Of a stretch of DNA of 18,269 bases, positions 1-5,139 are shown piece by piece. The notes under the pieces were generated by a model. That model did not search any database and had not been told where the DNA came from. It saw nothing but the letters and a program-made list of their open reading frames with translations. The position numbers and the translations under genes are program-made. Each line of letters opens with the position of its first letter. The stretch's first letter is position 1. This stretch comes from an uncultured Eubacteriales bacterium (GTDB lineage: Bacteria > Bacillota > Clostridia > Oscillospirales > Acutalibacteraceae), in NCBI GenBank assembly GCA_934726435.1, contig CAKVDR010000005.1:1-18269 (forward strand), given 5' to 3'.

Positions 1-149
1 ACGCTGATGAATATAATTTAGGTTATATTATATACTTTTTTGAAAAGGCTTGTGCTATTTCAGCATATATTTTGGGAGTTAACCCGTTTAATCAGCCCGG
101 CGTGGAGGCTTATAAAAAGAATATGTTTTCTTTGCTTGGTCGACAATAA
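1..149 (+). CDS. pgi: Glucose-6-phosphate isomerase, C-terminal end (partial)
   Basis: The frame beginning at base 3 is open from the window edge to TAA at 147-149 and gives 48 residues. Its last part reads GVNPFNQPGVEAYKKNMF, then SLLGRQ and stop. This matches the conserved C-terminal helix of glucose-6-phosphate isomerase (N-P-F-x-Q-P-G-V-E-x-Y-K-K-N-M-F). The lysine of the VEAYKKNMF stretch is the family's known catalytic lysine. The enzyme interconverts glucose-6-phosphate and fructose-6-phosphate in glycolysis, in the cytoplasm. Only the 3' end lies here, so length and start cannot be judged. No clear terminator follows; the rpmF promoter begins three bases after the stop. The identification rests on recognising this motif and is fairly firm. 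Confidence 0.9.
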   Translation, partial: ADEYNLGYIIYFFEKACAISAYILGVNPFNQPGVEAYKKNMFSLLGRQ

Positions 150-151
150 TA

Positions 152-180
152 TTGACAAAATGCAAAAATTGTTTTATAAT
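152..180 (+). promoter_or_regulatory. Sigma-A promoter of the rpmF-der operon
   Basis: A perfect -35 box, TTGACA (152-157), and a perfect -10 box, TATAAT (175-180), are separated by exactly 17 bases. This is the full consensus for the housekeeping sigma factor. Transcription should start near 186-188 and leave a leader of about 100 bases before rpmF. Such a strong promoter fits a ribosomal protein gene. Confidence 0.9.
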
Positions 181-198
181 AAACTTACTTTAAGTTTA
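180..198 (+). promoter_or_regulatory. Palindrome over the transcription start (candidate operator)
   Basis: TAAACTTA (180-187) and TAAGTTTA (191-198) are perfect inverted repeats around a 3-base centre. The palindrome shares its first base with the end of the -10 box and covers the predicted start of transcription. This is a common place for a repressor operator. It could instead form a weak AU-rich hairpin at the extreme 5' end of the mRNA. I do not recognise it as the site of a known regulator. Eight-base AT-rich arms can arise by chance in this composition, so the role is inferred. Confidence 0.45.
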
Positions 199-289
199 TG
201 TAGCCTTTTGCATTGGTGTTTTAGCAAAAATATATAAATTAAGTTGAAAGTAAAATTAAATAGTTTGCAGAAGGGTAGGTGTTCAGGTT

Positions 290-475
290 ATGGCAATAGT
301 ACCTAAAAGAAAAACTTCTAAAGCAAGAAGAAATTCAAGACGTTCAAACGTTTGGAAACTTGAAGCTCCGGCACTCAGCCGTTGCGGAAAATGCGGAGGA
401 CTCAAATTAATTCACAGAGTTTGCAGCAGCTGCGGCTACTACAAAGACAGAGAAGTTATTAAAAAAGAGGCATAA
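290..475 (+). CDS. rpmF: Large ribosomal subunit protein bL32
   Basis: This 61-residue basic protein of the 50S subunit begins MAIVPKRKTSKARR, the typical L32 start. It carries the zinc-binding form of the protein: Cys32 and Cys35 (CGKC), then Cys45 and Cys48 (CSSC). Most family members begin MAVPK, so this one has one extra residue before the VPK motif. A ribosome binding site, AAGGGTAGGTG (271-281), precedes the ATG at 290. It is the first gene after the consensus promoter at 152-180 and is followed by a hairpin that may reduce read-through into der. In many Firmicutes rpmF sits beside yceD (DUF177) or plsX; neither is next to it here. Confidence 0.97.
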   Translation: MAIVPKRKTSKARRNSRRSNVWKLEAPALSRCGKCGGLKLIHRVCSSCGYYKDREVIKKEA

Positions 476-496
476 GCCTGGTTATAGTGTAACTTT

Positions 497-527
497 TAGA
501 GGAGGAGTGATCCTTCTCTATTTTCTT
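497..527 (+). terminator. Terminator-like hairpin between rpmF and der (possible attenuator)
   Basis: AGAGGAGGA (498-506) pairs with TCCTTCTCT (511-519) through nine pairs, one of them G-U. T497-A520 adds a tenth pair. The loop is GTGA, a GNRA-type tetraloop, and TTTTCTT (521-527) follows directly. This has the form of an intrinsic terminator of moderate strength, 21 bases after the rpmF stop. I see no good promoter between it and der, so partial termination is more likely than a full stop; it would give more rpmF than der transcript. The left arm also contains an AGGAGG sequence that looks like a ribosome binding site but has no usable start codon at the right distance. Confidence 0.6.
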
Positions 528-560
528 AAAGCAGTTTTGTGCATGAAAGGAAGGGTAAAA

Positions 561-1901
561 ATGTCAAAACCAGTTGTAGCTTTTGTCGGCAGACCGAATG
601 TTGGCAAATCTACACTTTTCAATAAATTAAGCGGCAAAAGGATTTCTATTGTGGATGATATGCCGGGAGTTACGCGCGACAGAGTTTATTCGGAATGCGA
701 ATGGAGAGGTAAAAAAATTTCTCTTATCGATACCGGAGGAATCGAAATAAGCGGCGCGGAAGATATTATTTCGAAGGCTATTAAATCTCAGGCGGAAATC
801 GCAATGGATGTCGCGGACGTTATAGTTTTTGTTGTTGTCGGAAAAGTTGGAATGGCTTTGGGCGATGAAGAGATTGCGAATGTTCTGAAGAGATCCGGTA
901 AACCTGTTATTGTTTGTGTTAATAAGCTTGATAAAGTCGGAAATGAAAATTATAATTTGTATGAATTTTACAATTTAGGTCTTGGAGAACCCATAGCAGT
1001 TTCGTCAGTTCATGGCCACGGAACGGGTGATTTACTTGATGAAGTTTTTAAATATTTGCCTGAAAGTAACGTGCTGGATGATGAAAGTTATATTTCCGTT
1101 GCGGTTATCGGAAAGCCAAATGTTGGAAAATCTTCGCTTATTAACCGTATTTCTGGTAGCGAAAGAAGCATTGTTTCTGACATTGCAGGAACAACGAGAG
1201 ATACGATTGACAGCACAGTGATTAATAATCACGGGAAATATAATTTTATTGATACAGCGGGAATTAGAAGGCGCAGCAAAGTTAGCGAAAAGGTTGAAAA
1301 ATACAGTGTAATTCGCGCCGGAATGGCAATTGAACGTTCTGACGTTTGCGTTATTATGATTGATGCTAAAGAGGGCGCTACCGAGCAAGACACCAAAGTT
1401 GCCGGCCTTGCGCATGAAGCCGGAAAAGCCTGTATCATTGCGGTTAACAAGTGGGATGCAATCGCAAAAGAAACTAAAACTTTAGAAAGTTACAAAAAGA
1501 AAATTAAAGAAAAATTCAACTTCATGTCTTATGCTCCTGTTTTGTTTATTTCTGCTAAAACAGGTCAGCGTATTGAAGATTTATTCGAACTTATAAACAA
1601 AGTAAGTGAGTATAATTCAATGAGAGTTTCGACAGGCGTTTTGAACGAGGTTCTTTCAAGAGCAGTCGTGAAAACTCCTCCGCCGAGCCATAAAGGCAAA
1701 AAACTCAAAATTTATTATATGACTCAAGTAAGTGTAAAACCGCCGACATTCGTATTTTTTGTTAATAAAGCTGAATTGTTCCATTTTTCTTACCAACATT
1801 ACATTGAAAATAACCTTAGAGAAACTTTTGGTTTTGTTGGAACACCTATACATTTTGTTATAAGAGAAAAGGGCGAGAACAGTTTTGAGCCTAAAATATA
1901 A
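561..1901 (+). CDS. der: Ribosome assembly GTPase Der (EngA)
   Basis: Der is an essential GTPase with two GTP-binding domains in tandem; it helps assemble the 50S ribosomal subunit. The 446-residue product is close to the usual length of about 440. The first domain has the P-loop GRPNVGKS (residues 10-17), DTGG near residue 57 and NKLD near 118. The second has GKPNVGKS (184-191), DTAG further on and NKWD (296-299). The final 90 or so residues form the KH-like domain typical of the family. The start is the ATG at 561, which has GGAAGGG just upstream and begins MSKPVVAFVG. The frame extends upstream to a GTG at 507, but that codon lies inside the hairpin loop and would add non-conserved residues. 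plsY follows after 17 bases. Confidence 0.97.
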   Translation: MSKPVVAFVGRPNVGKSTLFNKLSGKRISIVDDMPGVTRDRVYSECEWRGKKISLIDTGGIEISGAEDIISKAIKSQAEIAMDVADVIVFVVVGKVGMALGDEEIANVLKRSGKPVIVCVNKLDKVGNENYNLYEFYNLGLGEPIAVSSVHGHGTGDLLDEVFKYLPESNVLDDESYISVAVIGKPNVGKSSLINRISGSERSIVSDIAGTTRDTIDSTVINNHGKYNFIDTAGIRRRSKVSEKVEKYSVIRAGMAIERSDVCVIMIDAKEGATEQDTKVAGLAHEAGKACIIAVNKWDAIAKETKTLESYKKKIKEKFNFMSYAPVLFISAKTGQRIEDLFELINKVSEYNSMRVSTGVLNEVLSRAVVKTPPPSHKGKKLKIYYMTQVSVKPPTFVFFVNKAELFHFSYQHYIENNLRETFGFVGTPIHFVIREKGENSFEPKI

Positions 1902-1918
1902 AGTTGGGAGAGGCATTG

Positions 1919-2599
1919 ATGTTTGAATTTTTAGCAAAATATTGGTTGCCACTACTGTTTAACATGGCTTTAGCTTATCTTATCGGAGGGATAAATTCCT
2001 CAATTGTTGCCACTAAATTTTTGGGAATAAAAGAAGACATCAGAAACCTTGGAAGCGGCAATGCGGGCTTCACGAATGCGCTCAGAACCATGGGCAAAAA
2101 AGTTGCTATTTTGGCTTTTGCCGGAGACTTTACCAAGGGAGTTTTGGCAGTGTTTTTGGGAATAAAAATCGCTTCAATGGATTACATCACGGATTCTTCG
2201 ATTTTGACCATCAAAATTTTCGCTTACACAGCCGCTTTGATGTGTGTTTTGGGGCATGTTTACCCTTGCTTTTTCGGTTTCAGAGGTGGCAAAGGAATTT
2301 TAACGGCTTGGGCTTCTTCGCTTTTGATTGATTGGCGCGTGTTTTTGATTCTCATCAGCGTGTTTTTGGTCGTTTTTGCATGCACTAAAGTCGTTTCGAT
2401 TGCTTCGATTTGCGCGGCAATGAGCTTCCCGATAGCTAGTTTTATTGTTAGTTATTTGACCGCTCCAACTGCGGAAGTTATTGTTTCTGTGGCTTTTTCT
2501 TTCGTGATGGGCTTGCTGGTGATTATCAAGCACAAAAGCAACATAGTTCGAATTTTAAACGGCACGGAAAAGAAAATTTCAGTTAATAAGGTGAATTAA
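1919..2599 (+). CDS. plsY: Acyl phosphate:glycerol-3-phosphate acyltransferase PlsY
   Basis: PlsY is an integral membrane enzyme that moves an acyl group from acyl phosphate to glycerol-3-phosphate, the first step of phospholipid synthesis in most Gram-positives. The 226-residue protein is very hydrophobic, with several membrane segments. Its three active-site motifs are visible: LGSGNAGFTNALRTMGKK (44-61), GHVYPCFFGFRGGKGI (112-127) and the late KHKSNIVRILNG. The first motif more often reads GSGNPGATN, so A-G-F here is a mild variant. The ATG at 1919 is chosen because GGGAGAGG (1906-1913) sits six bases ahead; an in-frame TTG at 1904 lies before that site and is unlikely. The der-plsY order is common in Firmicutes, where gpsA often comes next. 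Here it does not. Confidence 0.95.
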   Translation: MFEFLAKYWLPLLFNMALAYLIGGINSSIVATKFLGIKEDIRNLGSGNAGFTNALRTMGKKVAILAFAGDFTKGVLAVFLGIKIASMDYITDSSILTIKIFAYTAALMCVLGHVYPCFFGFRGGKGILTAWASSLLIDWRVFLILISVFLVVFACTKVVSIASICAAMSFPIASFIVSYLTAPTAEVIVSVAFSFVMGLLVIIKHKSNIVRILNGTEKKISVNKVN

Positions 2600-2600
2600 A

Positions 2601-3263
2601 ATGAAATCATACACCATAAATTTAATACGCCACGGCATGACAGAAGCCAATCTCAGCGGGGCTTATGCCGGAGCGACTGATATTCCTATTTGCGACGAAG
2701 GCAAGAAAAAACTTCTTGATTTAAAAGAAAAGCATAGTTACCCCAAGGCGGAAATTTACCTTAGTAGCCCGCTTAAAAGGTGCATTCAAACGTGCGAGGT
2801 TTTGTACCCTGGCGTTAAACCGCAGATTATTGATGGCCTTAAAGAATGGAATTTCGGAAGATGGGAAGGAAAGACCCCTGCAGAACTTCTTGAAGATAAA
2901 GAATACTCAGAGTGGATTAAAAGCGGCCGTCAGGGAGCAATTCCAAGCGGCGAAAGTGCGCAAAATTTCGGAAATAGAATCTGCGAGTGTTTTGAATCGA
3001 TTGTCTACTCTATGATTAGCCAAGGTGTGAGCAGTGCGAATATTTTCACTCATGGTGGCGTTATCATGAGCATTTTGGCGACTTATGGCATCCCGAGAGC
3101 TGACTTTTTCGATTGGATTGTAGACAACGGTTGCGGTTATTCGATTAGAATTATGCCGAGCCTTTGGATGAGAGACAGAGTTGTCGAGGTTTTCGGAAAA
3201 GTGCCTGAGGGTGCAGAAAATAAAATTAGCGGAAAATTTAAAGATTTAATAGAAAGTAAATAA
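2601..3263 (+). CDS. Histidine phosphatase family protein (phosphoglycerate mutase-like)
   Basis: This 220-residue cytoplasmic protein belongs to the branch-1 histidine phosphatase superfamily, which also contains CobC and GpmB. The catalytic set is complete. LIRHG places Arg10 and the phosphorylated His11, SSPLKR gives Arg60, the KEWNFGRWEG stretch gives the acid Glu82, and FTHGG gives the second histidine, His151. The family removes or transfers phosphate on many small molecules, so the substrate cannot be named from sequence. GpmB-like and alpha-ribazole phosphatase-like annotations are both possible, but no cobalamin genes are nearby. The gene starts one base after the plsY stop, which indicates co-transcription and probably translational coupling. 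A TAAGGTG site precedes the ATG. Confidence 0.9.
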   Translation: MKSYTINLIRHGMTEANLSGAYAGATDIPICDEGKKKLLDLKEKHSYPKAEIYLSSPLKRCIQTCEVLYPGVKPQIIDGLKEWNFGRWEGKTPAELLEDKEYSEWIKSGRQGAIPSGESAQNFGNRICECFESIVYSMISQGVSSANIFTHGGVIMSILATYGIPRADFFDWIVDNGCGYSIRIMPSLWMRDRVVEVFGKVPEGAENKISGKFKDLIESK

Positions 3264-3283
3264 AATAAGGAGGAAAATTTTAA

Positions 3284-5095
3284 ATGTCAGATAGTAAATT
3301 AAGAAACGTTGCGATTATAGCACACGTTGACCACGGCAAAACCACTTTGGTTGACCAGATGCTTAAACAAAGCGGAACTTTCAGAACAAATGAAAGTGTT
3401 GCGGAAAGGGTTATGGATTCCGGCGACCTCGAAAGAGAAAGAGGAATCACGATTCTTTCGAAAAATACATCGGTTTTTTACGATGATATTAAAATAAATA
3501 TCGTTGACACCCCAGGTCATGCTGATTTCGGCGGGGAAGTTGAAAGAATTTTAATGATGGTTGACGGCGTTGTTTTGCTGGTTGATGCTTTTGAAGGTTG
3601 CATGCCTCAGACAAGATTCGTTTTGCAAAAAGCTCTTAAGTTAAACAAAAAGCCAATTGTTGTTATTAATAAAATTGACAGAGAAAACGCCCGTCCTGAG
3701 GAAGTTATTGACGAAGTTATCGATCTTTTCATTGAACTCGGCGCTGATGATGACCAAATTGATTTCCCGGTTGTTTACGCTTCCGGAAGACAAGGTTATG
3801 CATTTTTGAATAAAGGCGACGAAGCAAAAGATTTGAGGCCTCTTTTCGAAACGATTATAAAAGAAGTTCCCGCTCCGAGCGGCGATGCTAATGGCCCTTT
3901 GCAGATTCTCATTTCAAACATTGATTATGATGATTATGTTGGAAGAATTGGCGTTGGAAGAGTTGAAAGAGGAACCGTTTCAACGGGTGAAGCGGTTGTT
4001 GAGTGCATTTCGGAAAATGAAACGAAAAACGTTAAAATAGGCAAGATTTATAAATTTGAAGGCCTTAAAAGAGTTGAGGCTGATTCAGCTTCAGCAGGCG
4101 AAATAATTTCGGTTTCAGGTGTTTCGGGGCTTAACATTGGTGAAACTCTTTGCAGCCCGGAAAAAATCGAGCCGCTTCCGTTTGTTAAAATCGATGAGCC
4201 GACAGTTGCAATGAATTTTATGGTAAACAATAGCCCATTTGCCGGAAGAGAAGGCAAGTTCGTTACTTCAAGGAATATTAGGGACAGGCTTTTCAAAGAA
4301 GTTGAAACCAACGTTTCTATGAGAGTTGAAGAAACCGATTCCGCTGATACTTTCAAAGTTTCAGGCCGCGGTGAGCTTCATCTTTCGATTTTGATTGAAA
4401 CCATGAGAAGAGAAGGCTACGAGTTCCAAGTTTCGAAACCGCAAGTTATTATGAAAGAAATTGACGGTGTTCTTTGCGAGCCGATGGAAATTTTATCGGT
4501 TGAAGTTCCCGAAAGTTATGTTGGAACAGTTATTGAAAAAATTGGCGCAAGAAAAGCCGACATGACCAATATGTCTCCTAAAGATGGCGGAATGACTTTG
4601 CTTGAATTTAGAGTTCCTTCGAGAGGAATTATCGGTTATAGATCTGAATTTTTGACCGACACCAATGGCAAAGGCGTTATCAATCAGCTTTTTGATGGAT
4701 ATGAACCTTACAAAGGAGAAATTGTTCAACGCCACCATGGTTCGCTTGTTGCTCATGAAACCGGCGTGAGTACGGGTTATGGACTTTTTGCAGCTCAAGA
4801 CAGAGGAAAACTTTTCATTGGGCCTGGTGTTGAAGTTTATGAAGGAATGGTTGTTGGTTCGACTCCTAAAGCCGAGGATATCACGGTTAACGTTTGCAAA
4901 AAGAAGCATGTAACTAACATGCGTGCTTCGGGTTCTGACGAAGCCTTGAAATTAACTCCTCATACGAACCTTAGCTTAGAGCAATCGATTGAATTCATTG
5001 ATGATGATGAACTTTTGGAAGTAACTCCTAAGTCGCTTAGAATCAGGAAAAGAATTCTTGATAAAACATTGAGGCTCAGAAGCAAAGTGAAATAG
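3284..5095 (+). CDS. typA: Ribosome-associated GTPase TypA/BipA
   Basis: TypA is a translational GTPase related to EF-G that binds the ribosome and aids growth and ribosome assembly under stress such as cold. The 603-residue product has the expected length. The GTPase domain shows AHVDHGKTT (13-21), RERGITI (51-57, the switch I region), DTPGH (75-79) and NKID (129-132). Elongation-factor domains II, III and V follow, with VSGRGELHLSIL in the expected place. The C-terminal part GYRSEFLTDTNGKG and the stretch after it are specific to TypA rather than to EF-G or LepA. A strong AAGGAGGAAAA site lies ahead of the ATG. It is the last gene of the plus-strand run and ends at a terminator. Confidence 0.97.
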   Translation: MSDSKLRNVAIIAHVDHGKTTLVDQMLKQSGTFRTNESVAERVMDSGDLERERGITILSKNTSVFYDDIKINIVDTPGHADFGGEVERILMMVDGVVLLVDAFEGCMPQTRFVLQKALKLNKKPIVVINKIDRENARPEEVIDEVIDLFIELGADDDQIDFPVVYASGRQGYAFLNKGDEAKDLRPLFETIIKEVPAPSGDANGPLQILISNIDYDDYVGRIGVGRVERGTVSTGEAVVECISENETKNVKIGKIYKFEGLKRVEADSASAGEIISVSGVSGLNIGETLCSPEKIEPLPFVKIDEPTVAMNFMVNNSPFAGREGKFVTSRNIRDRLFKEVETNVSMRVEETDSADTFKVSGRGELHLSILIETMRREGYEFQVSKPQVIMKEIDGVLCEPMEILSVEVPESYVGTVIEKIGARKADMTNMSPKDGGMTLLEFRVPSRGIIGYRSEFLTDTNGKGVINQLFDGYEPYKGEIVQRHHGSLVAHETGVSTGYGLFAAQDRGKLFIGPGVEVYEGMVVGSTPKAEDITVNVCKKKHVTNMRASGSDEALKLTPHTNLSLEQSIEFIDDDELLEVTPKSLRIRKRILDKTLRLRSKVK

Positions 5096-5106
5096 AAAAT
5101 AAAGAT

Positions 5107-5139
5107 CCACCCGCTTAAAACGGGTGGTTTTCGTTTTTT
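5107..5139 (+). terminator. Shared terminator between typA and uvrA
   Basis: CCACCCG (5107-5113) and CGGGTGG (5121-5127) form a perfect 7-bp GC-rich stem around a 7-base loop. On the plus strand it is followed by a T-rich tract (5128-5139), a classic intrinsic terminator for typA. On the minus strand the same stem follows the uvrA stop (TAA at 5140-5138), with a weaker T-rich tail, so it probably ends both convergent transcripts. The plus-strand T tract runs into the uvrA stop codon. Confidence 0.93.

Noticed and set aside
206..229. TTTTGC...GCAAAA inverted repeat in the rpmF leader as a terminator or riboswitch
   Set aside because: The stem is only six AT-rich pairs with a 12-base loop and no T tract; I see no known leader structure.
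40..237. A 65-codon plus-strand open frame at the left edge
   Set aside because: It overlaps the pgi tail in another frame and runs through the rpmF promoter, with no ribosome binding site or recognisable protein.
4493..4909. A 138-codon minus-strand frame inside typA
   Set aside because: It lies wholly opposite conserved typA coding sequence, lacks a ribosome binding site and shows no domain. Similar opposite-strand frames in der, recJ and rel were rejected for the same reason.
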